Virus record (IMG/VR): IMGVR_UViG_3300025732_001515
Location: 1 to 33,600 of that record
DNA: 33,600 nucleotides
Strand: one strand, 5' to 3'
Source of the DNA: a virus
This document shows, in pieces, positions 1 to 7,297 of the stretch; position 1 is the stretch's first letter, and every line of letters begins with the position of its first letter. The notes beneath the pieces are model-generated. The model did not search any database, was not told where the DNA came from, and worked only from the letters and a program-made list of their open reading frames with translations. The position numbers and the translations under genes are program-made.

Positions 1-851
1 ATAGACAGGTTCAGGTTCCTAATCCAGACTTTATCGGTCGTGAAAAGATTTTGAAAGTTCATTGCCGCAAGGTTCCGATTGGACCTGATGTTGATCTAAG
101 AGTTGTATCAAGAGGCACACCTGGTTTCTCTGGTGCTGATCTTGCTAATCTTGTCAATGAAGCAGCACTACTAGCAGCCCGACGTTCCAAGCGTATCGTT
201 ACATCTCAGGAGTTTGAGGATTCCCGTGATAAGATTCTAATGGGTTCGGAGCATAGAACACTATTGATGACCGATGCTGAAAAGAAGATGACAGCATATC
301 ATGAAGGTGGACATGCTCTCGTATCTCTAAAGATGCCTGGTTCTGTTCCTATCCACAAGGCAACAATCATTCCCCGTGGTCGTGCCCTTGGTATGGTCCA
401 GTCTCTACCAGAGCGTGATCAAATCTCACAGTCATATGAAGAGATGATTGCTCAACTGGCCATGGCCATGGGTGGTCGTGTAGCAGAAGAACTGGTGTTT
501 GGTGAAAAGAACATTACCTCTGGTGCTTCTGGTGATATTCAGCAAGCAACTAAACTAGCAAGAGCAATGGTTACACAGTTAGGATTCTCTCCTATTCTTG
601 GTAGAATGGCCTACGATGAACCAAATGCTGACATGTTCCGCACACCAAAGATTGCAGAGGAAACACAGAAGATTGTGGATGCTGAAATCAAAAGATTGGT
701 TGAGGATGGATATCATACAGCAAGGAAAATTCTTACAGATTATAGAAAAGAACTTGACACACTAGCAGAAGGCCTGTTAGAATATGAAACTCTGTCAGGT
801 ACCGAAATCAAGGACTTGTTAGAAGGAAAGAAACCAACTAGAGAGTTTTAA
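1..851 (+). CDS. ftsH: FtsH-type ATP-dependent zinc metalloprotease, 5' end cut by window
   Basis: This is the C-terminal part of an FtsH/HflB protease, normally a membrane-anchored hexamer that unfolds and degrades membrane and cytosolic proteins. The frame is open from base 3, so the true start lies upstream and the TTG at 51 is not a start. Seen here: the end of the AAA+ domain ([12 protein letters not shown], then [18 protein letters not shown]), the zinc motif HEGGH at nt 300-314, and the third-ligand region [17 protein letters not shown]. The HEGGH variant, with [14 protein letters not shown] after it, is what I recall from alphaproteobacterial FtsH (E. coli has HEAGH), which suggests acquisition from such a host. 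It overlaps gp46 by one base (TAATG). The Walker motifs and membrane anchor are outside the window, so completeness cannot be judged. Confidence 0.93.
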   Translation, partial: RQVQVPNPDFIGREKILKVHCRKVPIGPDVDLRVVSRGTPGFSGADLANLVNEAALLAARRSKRIVTSQEFEDSRDKILMGSEHRTLLMTDAEKKMTAYHEGGHALVSLKMPGSVPIHKATIIPRGRALGMVQSLPERDQISQSYEEMIAQLAMAMGGRVAEELVFGEKNITSGASGDIQQATKLARAMVTQLGFSPILGRMAYDEPNADMFRTPKIAEETQKIVDAEIKRLVEDGYHTARKILTDYRKELDTLAEGLLEYETLSGTEIKDLLEGKKPTREF

Positions 852-2575
852 TGATAACTTTTCATAATGTTAGATGGCGCAACTTTCTGTCTGCTGGTAA
901 TCAGTGGACAGAAATTTCTTTAGATACACATAAGAACACATTGATTATGGGACATAATGGTGCGGGCAAGTCTACCTTTCTAGATGCTCTCACCTTTTGT
1001 TTGTTCGGTAAACCTTTTCGTAAGGTAAACAAAGGGAATGTCGTCAACTCCATAAACAACAAGAACTGTGTTGTGGAGATTGAGTTTACTCATTCCAATA
1101 GAAAGTATAAGGTTGTTCGTGGTGCTAAACCAAACATCTTTGAAATCTATTGTGAAGGTAAGATGATAAATCAAGATGCTGCGACCAAAGACTATCAAGA
1201 ACATCTTGAGAAGCATATCCTTAGAATGAACTATAAGTCATTCACACAGGTTGTTATTCTCGGTTCAGCATCGTTTGTTCCTTTTATGCAGTTGTCGGCT
1301 AATGATCGTCGTGCTGTTATCGAGGATCTTTTGGATATTCAAATCTTTACTGCTATGTCTAATATAGTAAAGAATAGACTACAAATGAACAAAGAAGGGT
1401 TGGAGAAGAACCGTGTTCTTTTAACTAGCAAAAGCGAGAATAAGTCTTACATTGAAAGAACACTCGCTTCCCTTCGTGCTAACAATGAAGAAAAATTGAT
1501 TGAACTTGAAGCAAAAAAGGATGAACTTACGCAAGAGTCCATTAAGCAAGAATGTGTTGTTGAAAATCTTAAAATTGATTTTGAGAAAGCGACCGATCAA
1601 GACCTTGATCTATCACCACTAAAGTCAAAGCACTCTAAGTTGGTTGGTTTCAAGGCCAAGATGGAAGGCAATAGAGAAAGGGTGTTGAAAGAAAACTTTT
1701 TCTATCGTGATAATGATACATGTCCGACGTGTAAGCAGGATATCAGTCATGATCATAAGTTCAATGCAGTTACAACCAATGATAAGAAGATTGTTGAATA
1801 TGATGAAGCACTAAATAAGATTGAGGAACAAATAAACTCAGTTCTATCTGAAATCGAGCATATAGATGAAGTCTTACAGAACATCAACAAGATTAAGTTG
1901 GATCTTTCATCTGCTAAGGCTACCTATAACAATACCGCAAATAATCTTCGCCAAATTGTGGAGCAAATTGAATCCTTTTCTACCTCAGACAAAACTACCC
2001 AAGAGTCAGAACGACAACTCCAAATCGTTCAACATGATATTTCCACCCTCGAAGAAGAGAAGAAGGTCCTTTTAGATGATAGACAGTATGTTGACCTGGC
2101 GACGACTTTACTTAAAGACGGCGGAATCAAAACTAGAATCATTAAACAATATCTACCTATCATCAATAAGCATATCAACAAATACTTGGCTAAACTGGGT
2201 TTCTTTGTTAACTTCAACATCAACGAATCCTTTGAAGAAATCATCAAGTCAAGACATAGAGACGAGTTCTCGTATAACAATTTCTCAGAAGGAGAAAAAC
2301 TCCGAATCGATCTGGCCATCCTCTTAACATGGCGTCAGATCGCAAAGATGAAAAACTCAGTCAATGTTAATATTCTTGTCTTTGATGAAATCCTTGATCG
2401 TGCTATGGACGCTACTGGTATTGACGAGTTTATAAAGATCATGTGGGATATGGGTGACAAAGGCACCAACATCTTTGTTATTTCTCATAAAGACACTATG
2501 ATTGATAGGTTCCAAAGAACACTCCGCTTTGAAAAGGTAAAGAATTTTTCGGTCTTGACAAACGACAAAGAATGA
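851..2575 (+). CDS. 46: gp46-like recombination endonuclease subunit (SbcC/Rad50 family)
   Basis: The 574-residue protein matches the T4 gp46 type in length (T4 about 560) and layout. In T4, gp46 is the ATPase partner of gp47 and resects DNA ends for recombination-dependent replication. Visible motifs: Walker A GHNGAGKST at residues 34-42, long coiled-coil arms, a zinc hook CPTC at 291-294, the ABC signature FSEGEK near 480, and a Walker B/D-loop stretch ILVFDEILDRAMD before the C-terminus. The start ATG overlaps the upstream stop as TAATG, which implies translational coupling. The gp47 nuclease is not in the window. A consensus promoter for the next gene is embedded in its last codons and just beyond. 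Confidence 0.95.
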   Translation: MITFHNVRWRNFLSAGNQWTEISLDTHKNTLIMGHNGAGKSTFLDALTFCLFGKPFRKVNKGNVVNSINNKNCVVEIEFTHSNRKYKVVRGAKPNIFEIYCEGKMINQDAATKDYQEHLEKHILRMNYKSFTQVVILGSASFVPFMQLSANDRRAVIEDLLDIQIFTAMSNIVKNRLQMNKEGLEKNRVLLTSKSENKSYIERTLASLRANNEEKLIELEAKKDELTQESIKQECVVENLKIDFEKATDQDLDLSPLKSKHSKLVGFKAKMEGNRERVLKENFFYRDNDTCPTCKQDISHDHKFNAVTTNDKKIVEYDEALNKIEEQINSVLSEIEHIDEVLQNINKIKLDLSSAKATYNNTANNLRQIVEQIESFSTSDKTTQESERQLQIVQHDISTLEEEKKVLLDDRQYVDLATTLLKDGGIKTRIIKQYLPIINKHINKYLAKLGFFVNFNINESFEEIIKSRHRDEFSYNNFSEGEKLRIDLAILLTWRQIAKMKNSVNVNILVFDEILDRAMDATGIDEFIKIMWDMGDKGTNIFVISHKDTMIDRFQRTLRFEKVKNFSVLTNDKE

Positions 2576-2583
2576 TATATGAT
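2555..2583 (+). promoter_or_regulatory. sigma70-type promoter inside the gp46 3' end
   Basis: TTGACA (2555-2560), 17-base spacer, TATGAT (2578-2583). Same boxes and spacing as the promoter at 7245. It would start RNA near 2590, just before the Shine-Dalgarno AAAGGA (2597-2602) of the gene starting at 2609. Confidence 0.7.
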
Positions 2584-2608
2584 ACCAGTCTAACTGAAAG
2601 GAATGAAT

Positions 2609-2929
2609 ATGTTAGACAAAGATATTATCCGTGCAATGGCTGAAGCGGAACGCCTTATGGATGCAGGTAAACTTCCATGGGTGTGGGCGCCTGGTCCACA
2701 AGGCATATCGGAAAGAATGGCAGTCTCAGAAGAGGTTATGGAAGATTTGAACCTGGTGACAGGACAAAACGTTAACACTATGATCCGTGATGCTATCCTT
2801 GTCTCCAATCTAGAAAATCTCGGTAAGAAACTTGGTAAGATTGCACAAGAGATAGAAGACAAAAAACTAAAAGAGAACTTTGATTTCCGCACCATGATGG
2901 GAGACAATGATGTACCTGATAGTCTATGA
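2609..2929 (+). CDS. hypothetical phage protein, 106 aa
   Basis: A small soluble protein I do not recognise. It has a helical N-terminus (LDKDIIRAMAEAERLMDAG), a PWVWAPGPQG segment, and a second helical region rich in Lys/Glu. The ATG at 2609 is preferred over the in-frame ATG at 2603, because the Shine-Dalgarno AAAGGA at 2597-2602 abuts 2603 but lies six bases before 2609. A promoter (2555-2583) sits just upstream, so this is probably the first gene of a short transcription unit of tiny genes. The helical ends could mediate binding to a host protein, but nothing identifies a partner. Confidence 0.75.
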   Translation: MLDKDIIRAMAEAERLMDAGKLPWVWAPGPQGISERMAVSEEVMEDLNLVTGQNVNTMIRDAILVSNLENLGKKLGKIAQEIEDKKLKENFDFRTMMGDNDVPDSL

Positions 2930-3002
2930 TATAAAATACGGTTATCAGACTTACAACATTGATAGTCTATGGACAGGTCTCTCACAAATGGGTTGGGAAT
3001 GA
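2910..3002 (+). CDS. very small ORF, 30 aa
   Basis: Thirty codons, Tyr/Ile rich, ending in GLSQMGWE. Support is contextual: a good Shine-Dalgarno GGGAGA at 2899-2904 five bases before the ATG, overlap with the end of the upstream gene in another frame, and an ATGA overlap (2999-3002) with the start of the next gene. It fills what would otherwise be a 70-base gap in a region where genes are otherwise chained by stop/start overlaps. Function unknown. It may serve mainly to couple translation. Confidence 0.5.
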   Translation: MYLIVYDIKYGYQTYNIDSLWTGLSQMGWE

Positions 3003-3232
3003 AATTTGACAGTGAGTTTTTTATAGAATGGACATCAACAGCCCTGGTTATTATCGGGGCTGTTTTAACTGCATGGAACATATATCCACTAAACCTAGCG
3101 GTGCAATTCGTTGGTAACGTTGGTTGGTTCATTGTTGGATATATGTGGCGCAAATGGTCGCTTATGACCATTCAAACAATCATCAGTATAATCTACCTAG
3201 TAGGTTTCTTAACGAAGGGACAATTCGTATGA
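2999..3232 (+). CDS. small membrane protein, 77 aa
   Basis: Starts MKFDSEFFIEWTST and contains about three hydrophobic segments: roughly residues 9-24, 28-45 (NLAVQFVGNVGWFIVGYMW) and 51-70, with basic WRKW between the last two. The pattern of an IYPLN turn followed by GN-GW and WRKWSL resembles small membrane proteins I recall from marine T4-like phages. No function is known to me. The ATG at 2999 is chosen because it makes an ATGA overlap with the small ORF ending at 3002; an in-frame ATG at 2969 is less likely. It ends by ATGA overlap with the next gene. Confidence 0.7.
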   Translation: MKFDSEFFIEWTSTALVIIGAVLTAWNIYPLNLAVQFVGNVGWFIVGYMWRKWSLMTIQTIISIIYLVGFLTKGQFV

Positions 3233-3336
3233 GATACAATCATTGGTTCTGGAATAGTTGGTTTATAGATAAGGTGGTTTCAATCGTAGTCTACCTAAAC
3301 AACTATCTCTGGAGTAAGCAATATGGAAAAAACTGA
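3229..3336 (+). CDS. mini protein, 35 aa
   Basis: Thirty-five aromatic-rich residues beginning MRYNHWFWNSWF. A hydrophobic stretch (residues 12-22) may touch the membrane. The start is set by the ATGA overlap with the upstream membrane-protein gene, and the end overlaps the next gene by 14 bases. Unknown function. Called because of its place in the overlap chain. Confidence 0.5.
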   Translation: MRYNHWFWNSWFIDKVVSIVVYLNNYLWSKQYGKN

Positions 3337-3502
3337 TCCACACAAGACCCATTCATATTCGCATGATTATATGCTAATGACGGCCTTTGATTTTGAGTTG
3401 CGTAATCATATTGCCGTAAACTGTGAAAGAACAAATGAGATGGCGATCATTGAAACATATCTACAAGATCGTTTAAAGGAAATAAAGGAACGTTGGAAAT
3501 GA
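3323..3502 (+). CDS. hypothetical protein, 59 aa
   Basis: A soluble, His- and charge-rich protein beginning MEKTDPHKTHSYSHDYMLM and ending in the helical segment DRLKEIKERWK. The Shine-Dalgarno GGAG (3311-3314) is eight bases before the ATG and the stop forms ATGA with the next gene. It covers 180 bases that contain no other plausible gene. Not recognised. Confidence 0.65.
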   Translation: MEKTDPHKTHSYSHDYMLMTAFDFELRNHIAVNCERTNEMAIIETYLQDRLKEIKERWK

Positions 3503-3714
3503 GAACAAACTTTTCACCCTTTAAGAAAGGTGATGTTGTTCGTCTAAAACCTGATTTTCCATATATCAATAGAGAATTGTTAGTGGATGAAATCTATACC
3601 ATAGATCAAATGTTTCCAGATGCTGGTATAGTGAGTTTAATCGGTCAAGATAAAAACCGCACCTTTCCAGAAGGTGCCTTTGTTCTCGTGAGGAGTGATG
3701 ACACTATTCAATGA
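3499..3714 (+). CDS. hypothetical protein, 71 aa, small beta-barrel-like
   Basis: Begins MRTNFSPFKKGDVVRLK. The FKKGDVVRLKPD opening, followed by a short beta-rich stretch, is reminiscent of small SH3/KOW-like barrels, but this is only a resemblance. ATG 3499 is preferred over TTG 3493 because it gives the ATGA overlap with the upstream stop and a nine-base spacing from AAGGA (3485-3489). It overlaps the next gene by 17 bases. Confidence 0.7.
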   Translation: MRTNFSPFKKGDVVRLKPDFPYINRELLVDEIYTIDQMFPDAGIVSLIGQDKNRTFPEGAFVLVRSDDTIQ

Positions 3715-4504
3715 TACAGCAGAAGACTATCTAAAAATTATTGGTAATTGGATTGACCCTAATCCTACTCCAGTTGTAACAGAACATGAAGGATATCACG
3801 TTGTCCGTGATGACCTTCTTGCTGTTGGCAGCAAAGCGAGAGCAGGTGATTATATAATCGGTCATGCACCCGAATATAAGAATATAGAAGAATGGGTTTA
3901 TGGTTCTTCACCTGCTACAGGATACGCACAGATTTCGTTACCATTTATTTGTAATCGTTATGATAAGAAAGCCGTTATCTTTATGGCAGACCGTGCCATG
4001 GATAAACTGCATCCATATCAGCGGCAAGGCCTCTCCTTAGGAGCAATTTATCATTGGGTGCCTAATGGTATGCTACCTGTAACACAGAAACGAGCCAAAG
4101 ATTATGTGGCAGAAGCACCCAACAAAAGAGCATTACTTCCAATTGGTCTTGAACATCCTACATCTATTGCTTGTTTGATTAGAGTTGCTAGGTCTTTATC
4201 TATAACACCTAAAGAAGTATGGTCAGTAGGATCAAGCGGCACTCTCACAAGAGCATTGCAATTGGCTTGGCCTGATGCCGAGGTTCATGTTGTGTCTGTC
4301 GGTCATACTATGAAAGAAAGAGAAATCGGCAGAGCAATTTATCATAAGTCTCCTTATAAGTTTGACAAGCCTGTGAAGAAAGAAGACGCACCGCCTTATC
4401 CCTCGGCGCCTACATATGATAGTAAGGTGTGGCGACCTATGATTGATTATCATAAACTTGTCCCACGTCAAGAACCTTGTTTAGTATGGAATGTGGCCGG
4501 ATGA
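3698..4504 (+). CDS. PLP-dependent enzyme-fold protein (tryptophan synthase beta / ACC deaminase superfamily)
   Basis: The 268-residue protein has the landmarks of fold-type II pyridoxal-phosphate enzymes such as ACC deaminase and D-cysteine desulfhydrase. VRDDLLAVGSKAR (residues 36-48) is like the RDD...NKxRK segment, with K46 the candidate Schiff-base lysine. SSPATGYAQ (70-78) corresponds to the substrate-binding S-N-H loop, here without the usual Asn-His, and VGSSGTL (177-183) is like the phosphate-binding GSGGT loop. It is shorter than typical members (about 330 residues), and the reaction cannot be predicted. The start is ATG 3698 (GTG 3695 also possible) with AGGAG directly before it. 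It lies between small genes and a glycosyltransferase/methyltransferase pair and overlaps the former by 17 bases. Confidence 0.62.
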   Translation: MTLFNDTAEDYLKIIGNWIDPNPTPVVTEHEGYHVVRDDLLAVGSKARAGDYIIGHAPEYKNIEEWVYGSSPATGYAQISLPFICNRYDKKAVIFMADRAMDKLHPYQRQGLSLGAIYHWVPNGMLPVTQKRAKDYVAEAPNKRALLPIGLEHPTSIACLIRVARSLSITPKEVWSVGSSGTLTRALQLAWPDAEVHVVSVGHTMKEREIGRAIYHKSPYKFDKPVKKEDAPPYPSAPTYDSKVWRPMIDYHKLVPRQEPCLVWNVAG

Positions 4505-5481
4505 AAATTTGTATTTGTAGATTAAGAAGCGGTGCTAACTATGTTACACCGCTACACCATATTATGGACTCTTTCTTTCATTTGCTTAGATCATATGTTG
4601 TGAGACATAAAGAGCATGAATGGTATTATTACAATTTTGGTTTTAGTATGAAACCACATAGAAATGTGGATGCCATCAAAAATGCTGACATTATAATTAT
4701 ACCTAGTGAGGCAGAATTTACATATTGGATACCGGGCGCAATTCATACTCTCGATTTGAAAAGATCAAATGAACATTTAGAACAAATCAAACCTTTCTTT
4801 GAAGGCAAAAGAGTAATCATTCTAAGGTCAGACCGAAGAGATGATGAAGAATTATACAGAACTAAAGTCTTTCCTGGTATCAACATTGATTACAAAACAA
4901 TAGATGAAACAGACTTTGGTAATGTTCATGGTATGAAGTATCATTTCATCAAAGCAGAAACAAGATTGTTTGAAACAGAACGGTTTGTTGATTTCATCTA
5001 TTGGGGATCCGATAAACGCAAGACCATTGATGGCAAACCATCTGGTGACGTTAGGCATACTATTCTTAAGCAGATATACAAGAGTGATCTAAACTCTGTA
5101 TTTGTGGGTAGATTCAATAGTTTCAAACGTGACATGAAATGGTGTAAGATGATTGACCTGGTTCCATACCTATTGTCGTCAAAGTCAACACTATGTTTTA
5201 ACTGGATGGATAGCAAGGCAACAACCTCTAGATATGTTGAAGCCGTTGCTTGTGGTGTGATACCGTTTGTTTGGGACAACTACGACGAAGAAAATCTATT
5301 CGTAGCATCCGATTGGCAGCGTGTTCATTCCTATGAAGAATATCGTGACAGATACAAAGATTTGGAGTATCATTATGATTATCACTTTAAAGAGATACAG
5401 AACAAGTTACTTGTTAATCTCAAATCTCCTAAAGCATACTACGAACAGTTTGAAGGATTATTGAATGAATTGGTTTTATGA
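4501..5481 (+). CDS. glycosyltransferase-like protein (GT-B type)
   Basis: A 326-residue soluble protein. The C-terminal half has a nucleotide-sugar-binding layout typical of GT-B enzymes: SRYVEAVACGVIPFVWDN (about residues 245-262) resembles the E-A-x-A-x-G-x-x-P-F segment of GT1/GT4 families. The N-terminus MKICICRLRSGANYV with alternating beta strands (DIIIIPSEAEF, KRVIILRSDRR) fits two Rossmann domains. Donor and acceptor are unknown. The ATG at 4501 forms ATGA with the upstream PLP-fold gene, so the two are likely co-translated, and it overlaps the downstream methyltransferase by 17 bases. A role in modifying DNA or a surface glycan cannot be told apart. Confidence 0.6.
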   Translation: MKICICRLRSGANYVTPLHHIMDSFFHLLRSYVVRHKEHEWYYYNFGFSMKPHRNVDAIKNADIIIIPSEAEFTYWIPGAIHTLDLKRSNEHLEQIKPFFEGKRVIILRSDRRDDEELYRTKVFPGINIDYKTIDETDFGNVHGMKYHFIKAETRLFETERFVDFIYWGSDKRKTIDGKPSGDVRHTILKQIYKSDLNSVFVGRFNSFKRDMKWCKMIDLVPYLLSSKSTLCFNWMDSKATTSRYVEAVACGVIPFVWDNYDEENLFVASDWQRVHSYEEYRDRYKDLEYHYDYHFKEIQNKLLVNLKSPKAYYEQFEGLLNELVL

Positions 5482-7084
5482 ACGAAATGATGAACTGCTA
5501 AACTCTCCTGTTAATAAAAAGTTTGAAGAACTGTTGTGGATGTCCGATGACGAGTTTCGGCAATGGGTTATTGATATGCGTAAAGAGGTCGTGCGCCTAT
5601 GGGATGAAGAAGGCATTCCTCCTCGTGTAGGTTTCAACAAAGACGGTATCATTGATAACTTTCAAAAGATGGTTTCGTTTCCTGTTCATGAGTTTGAGAC
5701 AGTTGACTTACGCACAGGTGAGAAAGATGTTATTAGAAATACATCTGTAGTAGGTAATGCTGTTAATCAGTGGTTCCCCACCATGATGAAGACCGGCATT
5801 TCATATACAACAAAAGGAAAGGCTAAGTCAATCTATGACTACTTTGCTGATGATGCTTATCTTGACACCTTCGTTACTTACGCCAGCCGACACTTCAAGC
5901 GTGACTCCTTTTACCATTATAGCAATCCTATTAGCATTGATGACACAGGACGTATAAACGGTGCACCATATAAGGTTGAGTCTGCTGAACAGTTTATTGC
6001 TTTTATGGATGGTAAAGAAGGATGGGACTATTGGCTTTGTCCTGTAAAAGAAGATAAACAATATACAGGATACAGTTCTACACTAGGTAAGAAACAGAAT
6101 GTAATTGTTGATGCTGACTTTGCTGATAAGGTTCCTGATAGATGTCGCACGAATGTTAATCGTGAAAAGACCAATGCATACACTATTCGTCTTTATAAGT
6201 ATGGACAGAAAATTTTTCCTCTAGGACTCAAATCATTCAGAGTGTCCTTCTGTCAATATGCGGTTAATTTTCCACCACTAACGGCTCGTTATCTCTATGA
6301 GAAATATACAGCACATATCAAAGATCAAGATAAGATTATCATTTGGGATCCATCATCTGGTTGGGCAGGTCGTATCGTAGGAGCAATGGCAGTAGATGAC
6401 AAGAGGACTATTCATTACGTGGGTACTGACCCTAATACTGATCATAATACTGGGCCAGGTCGCACCAAATACCATGAAGTGGCTGACTTTTTCAATGAGC
6501 ATGTCAGAGAATCAGGAAGCCTGTTCCCCAAGTCTCATACCTACGAAATATTTCAGTGTGGATCTGAGGTAGCACAGTTTCAGCCTGGATTTAAAAAGTA
6601 TAAAGGCAAACTTGATATGGTCTTTACATCACCTCCTTATTTCTCTAAAGAGGTATATTCAGATGATCCAGAACAATCTTGCCACAAGTTTTCACAGTAT
6701 GATGATTGGGTTGAGGGATTTCTTAGACCTACATTAGAAACTGCGGTAGAATACCTACGCAAAGACCGTTACCTACTATGGAATATTGCTGACGCCGCTT
6801 TTGATGGGAAACTATTGACATTGGAGGAAGACTCCTGTAGAATACTAAAAGAGTTGGGAATGGAATATGTCACCACACTAAAGATGGCTCTCGCACAAAT
6901 GCCTGGCGGTAATCGTATGATAGAGACAGGCGAGACTATTGTTACCGTTAATCCTCTGACAGGCGAAGAAACTTCTGAAACTGTCCTTGAAGGTAAGATG
7001 AAAAATTTTTGTCAGATAGAAAACAACGGTAAAAAGATTATGCTAAAGTATGAACCAATTTTCGTTTTTAAAAAGGTAAAGTAA
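5465..7084 (+). CDS. large DNA methyltransferase (adenine-N6 / cytosine-N4 type)
   Basis: A 539-residue protein whose C-terminal half is a SAM-dependent amino-methyltransferase. DPSSGWAGR at residues 295-303 is the SAM-binding motif I equivalent, followed by GTDPN. TSPPYF at 388-393 is the catalytic (D/N/S)PPY motif of N6A/N4C methylases. Motif I precedes motif IV. The first roughly 280 residues have no motif I recognise and could hold target recognition or another activity. The ATG at 5465 has AAGGA (5453-5457) seven bases upstream. No matching restriction enzyme is seen, so it is probably a solitary phage methylase protecting or marking phage DNA. It joins the next gene by TAATG. Confidence 0.85.
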   Translation: MNWFYERNDELLNSPVNKKFEELLWMSDDEFRQWVIDMRKEVVRLWDEEGIPPRVGFNKDGIIDNFQKMVSFPVHEFETVDLRTGEKDVIRNTSVVGNAVNQWFPTMMKTGISYTTKGKAKSIYDYFADDAYLDTFVTYASRHFKRDSFYHYSNPISIDDTGRINGAPYKVESAEQFIAFMDGKEGWDYWLCPVKEDKQYTGYSSTLGKKQNVIVDADFADKVPDRCRTNVNREKTNAYTIRLYKYGQKIFPLGLKSFRVSFCQYAVNFPPLTARYLYEKYTAHIKDQDKIIIWDPSSGWAGRIVGAMAVDDKRTIHYVGTDPNTDHNTGPGRTKYHEVADFFNEHVRESGSLFPKSHTYEIFQCGSEVAQFQPGFKKYKGKLDMVFTSPPYFSKEVYSDDPEQSCHKFSQYDDWVEGFLRPTLETAVEYLRKDRYLLWNIADAAFDGKLLTLEEDSCRILKELGMEYVTTLKMALAQMPGGNRMIETGETIVTVNPLTGEETSETVLEGKMKNFCQIENNGKKIMLKYEPIFVFKKVK

Positions 7085-7224
7085 TGTCATTCACGTTTAC
7101 TCCATGGGCACGATATTTTGATTTCTATTATCTCCAATATGGACTGGAAAAGACTGTTCACTGGATTCTTTTTCCGTTCCTCTGTTACGGTGTTTACAAA
7201 CTACTGAAAGCCATGACCCGCTAA
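7084..7224 (+). CDS. mini membrane protein, 46 aa
   Basis: Begins MSFTFTPWARYFDFYY and carries one hydrophobic segment (WILFPFLCYGVY, about residues 27-38) before a basic end KLLKAMTR. The start overlaps the methyltransferase stop as TAATG. Single-pass inner-membrane protein by appearance. Function unknown. Confidence 0.6.
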   Translation: MSFTFTPWARYFDFYYLQYGLEKTVHWILFPFLCYGVYKLLKAMTR

Positions 7225-7244
7225 GTCATTGATTTCATTATGAC

Positions 7245-7273
7245 TTGACAAATGCTGCCAGATTTGCTATGAT
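7245..7273 (+). promoter_or_regulatory. strong sigma70-type promoter of the cobT-like gene
   Basis: TTGACA (7245-7250), 17-base spacer, TATGAT (7268-7273). An inverted repeat AAGTCAT/ATGACTT (7223-7229, 7240-7246) ends in the -35 box and starts at the stop of the previous gene. It could be a weak terminator or an operator. The leader then carries GTGAAAGGAA before the ATG at 7298. Confidence 0.85.
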
Positions 7274-7297
7274 ATTGAAAATCGTGAAAGGAAACAC

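Noticed and set aside
754-783. TTGACA-18-TAGAAT inside the FtsH gene end
   Set aside because: Within coding sequence, weak -10, and gp46 is already coupled to FtsH by TAATG.
6815-6843. TTGACA-17-TAGAAT inside the methyltransferase gene
   Set aside because: Deep within coding sequence with no gene start nearby. Likely chance.
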